Shown one piece after another: positions 1 to 7,336 of a DNA stretch of 8,476 nt. Every line of letters starts with the position of its first letter. Within the stretch, counting starts at the first letter, position 1. The notes beneath the pieces were generated by a model, which saw only the letters and a list, made by a program, of their open reading frames with translations, had not been told where the DNA came from and searched no databases. Origin of the DNA: Planctomycetaceae bacterium (GTDB taxonomy: Bacteria; Planctomycetota; Planctomycetia; Planctomycetales; Planctomycetaceae). Position numbers and translations under genes: made by a program. The stretch lies in assembly GCA_003503535.1 (NCBI GenBank), contig DOCI01000323.1:14647-23122 (forward strand), in the 5' to 3' direction.

Positions 1-322
1 CGATCACGATCATGGCGATCACGATCATGGCGATCACGACCATGGCGATGAAGGTCATGACGATCACGATCATGCTGAAATGCCCAAGCCAGCTGCAACT
101 ACTGAAACTCCTGCTCCAGTAAAAGAGACACCACCGCCCACAGCAGAAACACCTGCTCCCGTGACAACACCACCTGCAGAAACACCGACTCCTGCTGAGA
201 CACCAGCACCTAAGGAAACACCAGCACCAGCCGAAACTCCGGCTCCAGCTGAAACTCCTGCTCCAGCTGATAAGCCAGCACCTGCTGAAACACCAGCACC
301 AGCTGAAACACCTGCTCCATAA
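1..322 (+). CDS. C-terminal end of a His/Asp-rich protein with a Pro-Ala-Glu-Thr repeat tail (5' end outside window)
   Basis: The frame read from position 2 is open from the window edge to the TAA at 320-322, giving about 106 visible residues. The first part is three copies of DHDHG, then a looser DEGHD and DHDHA. The remainder is a low-complexity tail of ETPAPA-like hexapeptides with occasional Lys. No folded domain is visible, so the protein cannot be named. Clustered His and Asp are typical of metal-binding (Zn, Ni, Cu) segments, and Pro/Ala/Thr/Glu repeats are typical of extended extracytoplasmic linkers. Metal buffering at the cell surface is therefore a guess, not a call. An ATG at 80 exists in frame, but the repeats continue upstream of it without a stop, so it is probably an internal Met. 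The gene converges on the minus-strand gene ending at 399. Confidence 0.75.
   Translation, partial: DHDHGDHDHGDHDHGDEGHDDHDHAEMPKPAATTETPAPVKETPPPTAETPAPVTTPPAETPTPAETPAPKETPAPAETPAPAETPAPADKPAPAETPAPAETPAP
2..46 (+). repeat. 15-bp tandem repeat encoding DHDHG, three copies
   Basis: Three adjacent 15-bp units start at 2, 17 and 32. The first two are identical and the third differs at one base (GAC for GAT). A decayed continuation runs to about 76. Because the unit is a multiple of three, copy-number change would keep the reading frame, so length polymorphism among strains is expected. Confidence 0.85.
199..319 (+). repeat. 18-bp imperfect tandem repeat encoding ETPAPA-type hexapeptides
   Basis: Successive units of about 18 bp encode ETPAPA, with variants ETPAPK and DKPAPA. 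Looser copies extend upstream to about 105. Synonymous differences between copies (cca/cct, gct/gca) show the array is not freshly duplicated. Confidence 0.75.
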
Positions 323-340
323 TTGGAATTCAGGATCATT

Positions 341-377
341 AAAAAAAGAGCCGGGCAACATTTGTCGTCCGGCTCTT
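341..377 (-). terminator. Rho-independent terminator between convergent genes, strongest for the minus strand
   Basis: A perfect 9-bp stem joins AAGAGCCGG (346-354) to CCGGCTCTT (369-377), with a 14-nt loop. Read on the minus strand the stem is followed by a run of T's (complement of the A's at 341-347), which fits termination of the SPOR-like gene ending at 399. Read on the plus strand only a weak T-rich stretch (TTGTTAATT) follows, so it may also stop the His-rich gene, less efficiently. Confidence 0.85.
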
Positions 378-398
378 GTTAATTGAATACTGCTGAAA

Positions 399-1403
399 TC
401 AATGCTTATAAGGAACTTCGATCATTTTCGGTTTTGGGTCGAACGTGCAGAGCCACTGTCCATTTTCACCATTCAACACAAGCGACTCTGCCAGCAGTTG
501 TGGCTGTCCTGTTGCGGGATCAGGCTTCCACTGAGCAGTAAAAGTTTTGAAGACAGTTTGCACACCAGGATCATTTGAGGAGTCGAAAGCACCAACGGTG
601 ACAATCGATTTTTTACGATCGTGAAAGACATACGCATCCATGCCACGTTCACGCAATGCTCGCATCACTTGCCACGCTTGAATTTCAGCCAGGTCGAGTC
701 CACAACTGCCAAGTTCTTTGTGGGAGCTTGTAGAATCGCCACCGACTTGAGTTACCGAATTCCCATAGAATGAAGCGACTACAATTGAATATTTGCCTGG
801 GTTATCCAACAAGGAAAATTCCGTTTTCGAATTAAAACGAATGATATCAGGATCTCGCTGGCGGCGTTTCACTTCTTCCGGATTCAGCATCGGGTTCACA
901 CTTAAAAATGCTCCTCCCAACGGTCCGGGTTGTCCGGGAGTCGGCCTGTAAACTGCAGTATCCTTAAGGCAAGCCGGTTTATAATCCTTAATCCACTCCA
1001 GTGTTCGCTTCCCTAAGGAATCCTCTCCCTCAATATTACTGTAATTACCTGCCAGGACACAAATTTCGGTATCGAGTTTGTACTGGCGTTTCTCGGTCTG
1101 ATTCAGTCGGTTTGTTGTATCAATTGATTCTAATTTCTGTTCCCGACGATAGGTATATGCGGGAATTCCTTTCGTTCGTAACTCATAGACGAGTTCGTCG
1201 GCGGCCTGTTCAGAATTCATTCCCTCGCTTCTCAATTCCTCAGGGAGTTCGCTGAACACAGCAACCATGACCATCCAGGGGCCATGTTGTTTGGTTAAGG
1301 TGTATTTCTTCCCTTTGACAGCTTCGATGCCGGCCTGGGTTGGAATTGCTCCGGCGACGCTGATTAAGGCGGCGAAGAACATACAGATAATGCGGACGCG
1401 CAT
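399..1403 (-). CDS. Secreted protein with two diverged SPOR-like modules (hypothetical)
   Basis: This is a 334-residue protein. Residues 1-24 form a Sec signal peptide: Arg-rich start, hydrophobic core, and a likely cleavage after TQA. Two segments resemble the SPOR fold of beta-alpha-beta-beta-alpha-beta. The first spans about 42-122, with strand 'WMVMVAVF', a helix ending 'LVYELRTKGIPAYTY', and a later strand 'ICVLAGNY'. The second spans about 203-290, with 'YSIVVASF', a helix ending 'VMRALRERGMDAYVF', and 'SIVTVGAF'. The pattern 'V.vasF ... A..l...Lr.kG..AYv ... v.vGaF' is the SPOR signature, but both modules carry long inserts. SPOR domains bind denuded peptidoglycan glycan strands, often at division sites; that role here is inference. 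The start is supported by GGAG at 1410-1413, six bases before the ATG. The gene lies 122 bp downstream of rph on the same strand. I do not recognise a named family. Confidence 0.85.
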   Translation of the reverse strand: MRVRIICMFFAALISVAGAIPTQAGIEAVKGKKYTLTKQHGPWMVMVAVFSELPEELRSEGMNSEQAADELVYELRTKGIPAYTYRREQKLESIDTTNRLNQTEKRQYKLDTEICVLAGNYSNIEGEDSLGKRTLEWIKDYKPACLKDTAVYRPTPGQPGPLGGAFLSVNPMLNPEEVKRRQRDPDIIRFNSKTEFSLLDNPGKYSIVVASFYGNSVTQVGGDSTSSHKELGSCGLDLAEIQAWQVMRALRERGMDAYVFHDRKKSIVTVGAFDSSNDPGVQTVFKTFTAQWKPDPATGQPQLLAESLVLNGENGQWLCTFDPKPKMIEVPYKH

Positions 1404-1456
1404 GACAGACTCCGTTCTGGCGATGGCGGAATTGATGAGGTAAACTTCAAACGAGA

Positions 1457-1474
1457 CGAGTCAATGATGACTCG
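1457..1474. other. Small perfect hairpin between rph and the SPOR-like gene
   Basis: CGAGTC and GACTCG are separated by six bases. No T-run follows on either strand, so it is a poor intrinsic terminator. It lies 54 bp upstream of the SPOR-like gene's ATG and could be an operator or mRNA structure. A second weak pair, TTCACT (1486-1491) and AGTGAA (1506-1511), lies just after the rph stop. Confidence 0.3.
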
Positions 1475-1525
1475 GAATGGTGGGGTTCACTAAAGACACT
1501 GCTTGAGTGAATGAAGCGAGTTGTA

Positions 1526-2278
<753 letters not shown>

Positions 2279-2318
2279 GTCTGATTATCCTTAAATCGTT
2301 AATTGTCGTGTCAGAATA

Positions 2319-2347
2319 CTTTTAATGGTTCCCTCTTCACTGAGCAA
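2319..2347 (-). promoter_or_regulatory. Possible sigma-70-type promoter for rph
   Basis: On the minus strand, TTGCTC (complement of 2342-2347) and TAAAAG (complement of 2319-2324) are separated by exactly 17 bp. Both boxes are imperfect matches, so this is tentative. It would give a leader of roughly 35 bases before the rph ATG. Confidence 0.3.
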
Positions 2348-2415
2348 CACGCTTGGTAGGAGCTTCCCAAAATATCAAAATTCAGACACAAGATTCTCTC
2401 CTCGCTTTTTTCGCC

Positions 2416-2421
2416 TATAAT
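2416..2421 (+). promoter_or_regulatory. Consensus -10 box immediately upstream of uvrC
   Basis: A perfect TATAAT lies six bases before the ATG at 2428. Transcription initiates about 7 bases past a -10 box, so the start site would fall on or beside the A of the ATG. The -35 region is poor (TTCTCT at 2394-2399, spacer 16). Confidence 0.5.
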
Positions 2422-2427
2422 GTCAAC

Positions 2428-3807
2428 ATGGATGAAACGACAGACAATCTGCCCACAGAAAACTTGCCTGCGGAGACGGGCGAAACGGTTAGCTCTGAGA
2501 ATTTGGTGCTCTTGCCGAATGAAAAAGTACGGCAATTTCCAACGACTCCCGGCGTTTATCTGATGAAAGATGCCGAGGATCGGGTGATTTACGTCGGTAA
2601 AGCGGTCAATTTAAGAAGTCGGGCAGGAAGTTATTTTCTGGCAGCTGCAAAGACTGAACGACGCACCGCTGAACTCGTGACCGCTATTGCCGATATCGAT
2701 TACATCACCACCGAATCGGAAGTCGATGCTCTCCTGCTCGAAGCCCGGCTCATCAAGGATATCCAGCCCCGCTTCAACACCGAGCTCAAAGACGACAAAA
2801 CTTTTCCCTATCTGGAAATTACGACCCGGGAAGATTTCCCTCGCGTGGAATTCACACGAACACCCCGAGATAAAAACTCCAAGCTCTACGGCCCTTTCAC
2901 CTCAGCTGGTCAACTTCGCGAGACGATTACCGTTTTGCAGAAGATCTTTCAGTTCCGCACCTGCTCTTTGGATATTGATGCGGATGATGAAAAATGGAAA
3001 TGGTATCGGCCCTGCCTGCTGGCGAGTATTCATCAATGCACTGCTCCCTGCAATTTTCGGATCAGCAAAGACGAATACCGCAAAGATATTCAGAAGCTGA
3101 AACTCTTCCTTGATGGTCAGCGCACAAAACTGTACCGCGATCTCGAAAAAGAGATGCAGCAGGCTTCTAAAGATTTGCAATTCGAAAAAGCAGCCGCGAT
3201 TCGCGATCAGATTAACTCGCTCAAAAAGATTGAATTACGAGGCGATATTGAAACCGACCAGCAACCCGAAGTCTTTTATATCGATCCGAAAAAGGGAATG
3301 GCGGGGCTGAAGAAAATCCTCAATCTGCCGGAACTTCCCCGCAGAATTGAGGGGATGGATATTGCTCATCTGCAGGGGGGCGAAACGGTAGCCTCACTGG
3401 TGCAGTTCATTGATGGCCTGCCATTCAAGCATGGATACCGTCGTTATAAAATCCGCACGGTCGCCGGTGTAGATGATTTCGCATCGATGCGGGAAGTGGT
3501 TTCCCGACGCATGCGTGGACTGCAGAAGGCAGGAGAATCATTCCCGGATTTACTGCTGATTGATGGCGGCAAAGGCCAGTTGAATGCCGCTCTGGAAGCG
3601 ATGCGGGCGATTGACATCGAACCTCCGATGACGATTTCACTCGCCAAGCGGGAAGAAGAAATTTACATCCCCGGCGAATCCGAACCGAAAAAAGTCTCCC
3701 GGCATTCCTACGGGCTCCGCCTGCTGCAATATGTGCGGGATGAATCTCACCGCTTTGCCCAGCATTACCACCACATCCTTCGCAGAAAATCGACATTCGA
3801 TGAATAG
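2428..3807 (+). CDS. uvrC: UvrABC system protein C (excinuclease), lacking the C-terminal HhH domain
   Basis: UvrC makes both incisions in nucleotide excision repair after UvrB loads on damage. Counting from the ATG at 2428 (459 residues), the GIY-YIG nuclease is at about 38-118, with GVY 42-44, YVG 55-57, Arg63 and Glu105. A four-Cys set (C179, C196, C204, C208; CX16CX7CX3C) matches the cluster-binding region of the family. The UvrB-binding UVR helix pair is at about 235-268. The RNase H-like nuclease keeps D311 (GMDIAH), D349/D350 (GVDDFASM), D379 (LLIDGGKGQ) and H441 (RDESHRFA). Typical UvrC is about 600 residues and ends in two helix-hairpin-helix motifs. This one stops 18 residues after the catalytic His and lacks them, and no HhH remnant is seen downstream. 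The frame is open back to a TTG at 2353, but that has no ribosome-binding site and adds no conserved residues. Confidence 0.96.
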   Translation: MDETTDNLPTENLPAETGETVSSENLVLLPNEKVRQFPTTPGVYLMKDAEDRVIYVGKAVNLRSRAGSYFLAAAKTERRTAELVTAIADIDYITTESEVDALLLEARLIKDIQPRFNTELKDDKTFPYLEITTREDFPRVEFTRTPRDKNSKLYGPFTSAGQLRETITVLQKIFQFRTCSLDIDADDEKWKWYRPCLLASIHQCTAPCNFRISKDEYRKDIQKLKLFLDGQRTKLYRDLEKEMQQASKDLQFEKAAAIRDQINSLKKIELRGDIETDQQPEVFYIDPKKGMAGLKKILNLPELPRRIEGMDIAHLQGGETVASLVQFIDGLPFKHGYRRYKIRTVAGVDDFASMREVVSRRMRGLQKAGESFPDLLLIDGGKGQLNAALEAMRAIDIEPPMTISLAKREEEIYIPGESEPKKVSRHSYGLRLLQYVRDESHRFAQHYHHILRRKSTFDE

Positions 3808-4027
3808 TTCTCAACCCCAGGATGCGAAATCCTCGAAACCTGAATTCAATCCCCATTCTGAGAATATCACGTCCCGAGACTGGACCTTTATGGGCTATCT
3901 TGTCGCACTCTGTGTAATTCCTCTCGTGCTGATGATTATCACCATCCTCGCACTGATGCAGCAAAATCCTGACTTCGACAATTTTCCGAAAGACCGCATC
4001 CCGATGCCGGTTTCGACGGATTCGTAA
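3800..4027 (+). CDS. Small single-pass membrane protein overlapping the uvrC stop
   Basis: This encodes 75 residues: a polar N-terminus (about 1-28, rich in Ser, Pro, Asn), one hydrophobic helix at about 30-53 ('MGYLVALCVIPLVLMIITIL' core), and a short Pro-rich tail ending 'PMPVSTDS'. The start ATG lies inside the uvrC 3' end, giving an 8-base overlap (ATGAATAG). No independent ribosome-binding site stands out, so translation by coupling to uvrC is likely. The frame extends upstream to an ATG at 3731, but that stretch would lie inside conserved uvrC coding sequence and is probably a shadow. I do not recognise a family. The architecture is typical of conserved planctomycete small membrane proteins of unknown role, and any connection to repair is unproven. 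Confidence 0.65.
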   Translation: MNSSQPQDAKSSKPEFNPHSENITSRDWTFMGYLVALCVIPLVLMIITILALMQQNPDFDNFPKDRIPMPVSTDS

Positions 4028-4069
4028 TAAGGAACTGCAACAATGATAATGTTAAAGTGAAGAATGAGG

Positions 4070-4104
<35 letters not shown>

Positions 4105-4193
4105 ATGCGGGTGATATTGAAGTTCACCGTTTTAAGCATTCAAATTTTTGCACTATCCCCTGAAGAATTTTTTAACTGATGTTTGTCGACATC

Positions 4194-4218
4194 AAAAAAG
4201 ACAGGCTGGAAGCCTGTC
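4194..4218 (-). terminator. Rho-independent terminator of the M50 protease gene
   Basis: GACAGGCT (4200-4207) and AGCCTGTC (4211-4218) form a perfect 8-bp stem with a 3-base loop. On the minus strand it is followed by six T's (complement of 4194-4199), eight bases after the stop codon at 4227. A second small hairpin (TGATGT 4177-4182 with ACATCA 4189-4194) abuts the A-tract. The sequence GGCTGGAAGCC with its short flanks also looks like a dispersed palindromic element. Confidence 0.85.
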
Positions 4219-4226
4219 CTACGGGG

Positions 4227-5225
4227 TTAGCCGTTTTTTGTTCGCATGGTTTTGCTTTTGCGTTCCAGGAATTTCTTTTCCTGGGCAGTCAATGAGTTCA
4301 TCCCCTGCTGATGAACTTTAGCAAGCAGTTCATCGAGATGTTCTTCATCGCGGCGGCGCTGCTCGGCAAGAACTTTAGCTTTCTCCTGTTCACGACGTTC
4401 CCGGCGGCGTTCCCAGAAACTTTTTCTGGCTGGTTTGTGAGTCGTATCCACACTCTTTTCGAGTGAGGTATATCCTTGGGAAAAGTCGTACCCCATGAAG
4501 GAATCGTCGTAGACTTCGCCGTATTGAACGCTCACCCCTTCCAGAATGTTCATGACCAGTAAGGTAGAAGCCAGGAAAACGATCCAGACGTTATCAGTCA
4601 TCAAGCCGATCGCTGAGAAGATAATCGCTGCAACCGTTCCGATTTTCAGACAAATTGTTTTTCGTTCGGTAGCCGTCCCCTGACCAATCAGACACGCTTC
4701 CACCATGCGTCCACCATCGAGTGGATAAATGGGCAGAAGATTCACGATTGTTAAGGCCCAGTTCACAAAGAAAATCAGGATAATTAATTCCTGACCCCAT
4801 TTCGCGGTAAATTCACCGACGGGTAGCACAAATGGATTGAACGCTTCAGAACCACCCGAAATTGCCAGCAACGGCGGCAGTAAGACCAGACAGATCATAA
4901 AGTTGGTGAACGGTCCACCAGCTGCGGTCAGGAATTGGGACTTGAAGGTATTGGCGGGGCGAACCGTTGCCAGTCCTCCAAATGGCCAGAGCATAATTTC
5001 CGAGCCATCGCCCCCTGTCGAACGAGCGACCAGGACATGCCCCAGTAATTCATGAAGTAGAGTGCTGAACAGGAAGATGCCTGTCAAAGCAATCGCTATT
5101 TTCGCATCAAAGCGAACCAGCAGAATCAACAATAACAGCGGAAACCACAGACTGACCCGAATGCGGGTGGCAAATAGCGAACCTGCGGGAAATGACCAGA
5201 ATAATGGGCTATGTGAAGGCTGCAT
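4227..5225 (-). CDS. M50 site-2-protease-like membrane metalloprotease with a C-terminal DUF6576-like segment
   Basis: This 332-residue integral membrane protein belongs to the family of intramembrane zinc proteases that cleave membrane-anchored substrates. Hydrophobic helices lie at about 24-38, 42-60, 100-122, 146-166 and 195-227. The second metal motif is intact: N162-L-L-P165-I-Y-P168-L-D170-G-G. The active-site helix reads H58-E-L-L-G-H63, one residue longer than the family HExxH (normally HExGH). 'GGDGSEIMLWPFGG' (71-84) and 'AAGGPFTNF' (101-109) are typical of the family. Residues 270-293 are a charged Arg/Glu-rich helix. About 294-328 ('DELLAKVHQQGMNSLTAQEK' and following) resembles the short DUF6576 tail better known from rhomboid proteases. 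A weak AGG precedes the ATG by eight bases. It has its own promoter (5262-5290) and terminator. Substrates are unknown, and the altered motif leaves catalytic activity open. Confidence 0.92.
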   Translation of the reverse strand: MQPSHSPLFWSFPAGSLFATRIRVSLWFPLLLLILLVRFDAKIAIALTGIFLFSTLLHELLGHVLVARSTGGDGSEIMLWPFGGLATVRPANTFKSQFLTAAGGPFTNFMICLVLLPPLLAISGGSEAFNPFVLPVGEFTAKWGQELIILIFFVNWALTIVNLLPIYPLDGGRMVEACLIGQGTATERKTICLKIGTVAAIIFSAIGLMTDNVWIVFLASTLLVMNILEGVSVQYGEVYDDSFMGYDFSQGYTSLEKSVDTTHKPARKSFWERRRERREQEKAKVLAEQRRRDEEHLDELLAKVHQQGMNSLTAQEKKFLERKSKTMRTKNG

Positions 5226-5261
5226 GTAAAATGCCTGAAGCGGATAAATCGGTATCTCTTG

Positions 5262-5290
5262 ATTTTATGATGACTTGAGGCGTTATTCAA
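5262..5290 (-). promoter_or_regulatory. Sigma-70-type promoter for the M50 protease gene
   Basis: On the minus strand, TTGAAT (complement of 5285-5290) and TAAAAT (complement of 5262-5267) are separated by exactly 17 bp. Each box is close to consensus. The predicted start near 5255 gives a leader of about 30 bases before the ATG at 5225. It lies in the 151-bp gap after the permease gene, so the protease need not depend on read-through. Confidence 0.6.
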
Positions 5291-5376
5291 TCTTGAAATT
5301 CAAAGTTCGTCGGGATTAAGGGAATCCAATCTGCAAAAATCGGGTATTTTACTGTTCTTTTCTTTGAGTGGACCGT

Positions 5377-6222
5377 TTATTTCAGCAGCGAGTAAATCGA
5401 CAGGCCAGCGGCAGTAAACAGTAATAACCAGGCAAAATGCTGCCGCAGGGCTCCACCCGACATCCGTTCGCTCAATTGGACGCCGAGCTTGGCTCCCAAG
5501 GTTCCGCCCAGCAGCAAAACCATCACCGTTTGGAGATCAACACGCTGATAAGTGGCATGAATGACGGTGGCCTGAATCGCGATCAACCAGACCAGCAGCA
5601 TCGACATTCGAGCCGCTCGTTTTGTGGGAATGCCATAAGCGTAATGCAAACCGGGGAGCAGAATCACACCGCCGCTCAAGCCGATGAAACCGGAAAGAAA
5701 ACCGACAAAGACGCCGAACCAACTGAGGGAAATAATCGAAACCTGATGCCGACGGTTTCTTCCAAAAACCTCACAGACTGGACGCAGCCATTTCAGTCGA
5801 GCCCAGCCGATTGGAATCAGTTTTCCACGTTTATGCAGCATCGATTCCCATAAACTGAAGAGTCCCAGTGACCAGAGCAGCACCAGATACGTGATTTGCA
5901 CGATATTCGACAACGAATCCGCATTCGAGCCAATCTGTTCCTTCAATTGATTGAGCGAAGCGGATCCCCACAGCGTGCCCGCGATAATGCCCCCCATCAG
6001 AATGCAGGGAATTCGCAAGTCCCGTCGCCGTTGTCGAAAAGAGAGCGAGGCAGCGGTCGCAGGTCCGAGCACCTGACAGGCACAGCTGCCTACGATCAGT
6101 TCCATCGGAATCGAGGTCGTAATACTGAGCAGGGGGACCAGCAGAAAACTGCCCCCCACTCCAAACAGACCGGCTACGATTCCGGTGGCCGTTCCGGAAA
6201 TCAAGACGATCAACGATTCCAT
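5377..6222 (-). CDS. TSUP family (TauE/SafE) membrane permease
   Basis: This 281-residue polytopic inner-membrane protein belongs to the TSUP/DUF81 family, which moves small anions, commonly sulfite, sulfoacetate or other organosulfur compounds. The internal duplication is visible. The first half opens with 'GLFGVGGSFLLVPLL' (18-32) and the second with 'GFLSGFIGLSGGVILLPGL' (174-192). A late 'GGTLGAKLGVQLSERMS' (239-255) is also typical. About eight hydrophobic segments are interrupted by a basic loop at about 129-160. Length is normal. The start has only a weak GAG seven bases upstream. A TATTAT at 6244-6249 (minus strand) could be a -10 box, but no good -35 pairs with it. The gene follows the sugar isomerase by 66 bp with no clear terminator, so co-transcription is plausible. 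The substrate cannot be read from sequence. Confidence 0.9.
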   Translation of the reverse strand: MESLIVLISGTATGIVAGLFGVGGSFLLVPLLSITTSIPMELIVGSCACQVLGPATAASLSFRQRRRDLRIPCILMGGIIAGTLWGSASLNQLKEQIGSNADSLSNIVQITYLVLLWSLGLFSLWESMLHKRGKLIPIGWARLKWLRPVCEVFGRNRRHQVSIISLSWFGVFVGFLSGFIGLSGGVILLPGLHYAYGIPTKRAARMSMLLVWLIAIQATVIHATYQRVDLQTVMVLLLGGTLGAKLGVQLSERMSGGALRQHFAWLLLFTAAGLSIYSLLK

Positions 6223-6288
6223 GAAATGCTCATTTCGTCCGTGATAATACTGTGAGCGCGAAGAATATGAGGTGTTCTTGAGGCTCAG

Positions 6289-7308
6289 TTAAAAACCACG
6301 CGATTCGATGATGTCATCCATCGTGCGGAGCTGGTAGTCGATGTTGGTGAAATCGAGCAGGCTGCATAGTCCCCGGACGGCGACTCCCATTCCATCGGGG
6401 CCACTGAATCCACCGAACTGTCCGCCACCTTTGAGGTGTGGTTCCAGTTCCAGGAAGAAGCCGGGGACGCCGAGCTTGGTTACTTTTTTCGTCAGTTCTG
6501 GCAAATGTTCGGCCAGATCGCGGAAGATCGCTTCGTGACCGGAGTCGCCAATGTCGGCTGGCACAAAGTTTTTCAAACGGTTTTCATCGACCACGCCCGT
6601 CCAGACGAGTGAAGGATCGATCCGGTAATCTTTGACATGAATCCAGCCAATGTGATCCCGCATCGCTTTGTATTCTTCAAAGACCTGCACGGGAGTCATG
6701 TTTTGCGTGGAGAGATTTCCGCCATCGAAGATGCAAACCATGTTCGGATGATTTACCTTCTCAGCCAGTTCTGCCAGGTAATGTCCATTTTGGCCAATCA
6801 GATTCGCTTCGACTTCCAATCCATAAACCACACCCGCTTTTTCACAGGCATCGACAATTTCTCCGAGTCGATCCACCGCCTGAGAAATATAAGCATCCGG
6901 CTTTTCGGTTTGTGGGTGATAGAACGAGAAGCCGCGAATCAGCTTTGCTCCCAATGCCTGAGCCGCATTGATCGTGTTTTGCACTTCACCTTCGAGATAC
7001 GCTTTCGGATCGACATATTTATTATGCGAACCGTCTTCAACATCGATCAGCTTGACCTTGCCGAGGCGGGCTCCGATGCTCGTGACGGTCATCCCGTAAG
7101 TATCCTGAGTCTTTTTGACCTGCTCCCATTCGGAAGTCGACAAATCGACGACGTGCTTCACTTCGCCGGAGCCAGTCACATCGACAAAACGAGGGCTGTA
7201 ATATTTCAGCCCCAGGCTCGACAAGACAGCCAACTGTTCAATGATGGACTTCGTGTTAGCAGCTTCATCGCCAAAAGCACTGATTAAAACTTCAGGTCGT
7301 GCAGACAT
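6289..7308 (-). CDS. Sugar phosphate isomerase/epimerase (xylose-isomerase-like TIM barrel)
   Basis: This 339-residue cytosolic enzyme belongs to the AP-endonuclease-2/xylose-isomerase-like superfamily, whose members isomerise or epimerise sugars and inositol derivatives at a divalent metal. Barrel strands and candidate metal ligands are E165 or E167 ('GLEVEAN'), D195 ('CIFDGGN'), H224 ('WIHVKD') and E287 or E289 ('FFLELEPH'). The C-terminus has a Gly-rich loop, '[15 protein letters not shown]' (294-308), before a final helix. There is no signal peptide, unlike many planctomycete relatives carrying a Tat signal. The frame is open up to a GTG at 7341, but GGAAGAGA at 7317-7324 sits 8 bases before the ATG at 7308 and decides for that start. 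The exact sugar is not predictable. The upstream neighbour is the Fis-type regulator, which may control it. Confidence 0.9.
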   Translation of the reverse strand: MSARPEVLISAFGDEAANTKSIIEQLAVLSSLGLKYYSPRFVDVTGSGEVKHVVDLSTSEWEQVKKTQDTYGMTVTSIGARLGKVKLIDVEDGSHNKYVDPKAYLEGEVQNTINAAQALGAKLIRGFSFYHPQTEKPDAYISQAVDRLGEIVDACEKAGVVYGLEVEANLIGQNGHYLAELAEKVNHPNMVCIFDGGNLSTQNMTPVQVFEEYKAMRDHIGWIHVKDYRIDPSLVWTGVVDENRLKNFVPADIGDSGHEAIFRDLAEHLPELTKKVTKLGVPGFFLELEPHLKGGGQFGGFSGPDGMGVAVRGLCSLLDFTNIDYQLRTMDDIIESRGF

Positions 7309-7316
7309 ACGAAAAT

Positions 7317-7324
7317 TCTCTTCC
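7317..7324 (-). promoter_or_regulatory. Ribosome-binding site fixing the isomerase start
   Basis: GGAAGAGA on the minus strand lies 8 bases upstream of the ATG at 7308. It would be internal to the coding region if the GTG at 7341 were used, so it argues for the shorter protein. Confidence 0.7.
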
Positions 7325-7336
7325 CGGCTCAAAAAT

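Noticed and set aside
1..80. CRISPR-like short tandem repeat at the left edge
   Set aside because: The units are adjacent with no spacers, are 15 bp long, and keep an open frame (DHDHG), so this is a coding repeat.
70..339. Minus-strand open frame encoding GAGVSAG repeats
   Set aside because: It is the complement of the ETPAPA repeat tail. Repetitive GC-rich third positions keep it open, and it has no ribosome-binding site.
2353..2427. TTG at 2353 as the uvrC start
   Set aside because: It has no Shine-Dalgarno sequence, the extra 25 residues are not part of the family, and the consensus -10 box lies inside the extension.
3731..4027. uvrC interrupted by a frameshift, with its C-terminal domain continuing in the overlapping frame
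   Set aside because: The overlapping frame encodes a polar stretch and one transmembrane helix, not helix-hairpin-helix motifs.
6559..6574. TGGCAC as part of a sigma-54 promoter
   Set aside because: The matching TTGC element at the correct spacing is missing, and the site lies inside the isomerase coding region.
6637..7287. Long plus-strand open frame (216 codons) opposite the isomerase gene
   Set aside because: The minus strand carries a clear TIM-barrel enzyme with metal ligands. The antisense product has no recognisable domain.
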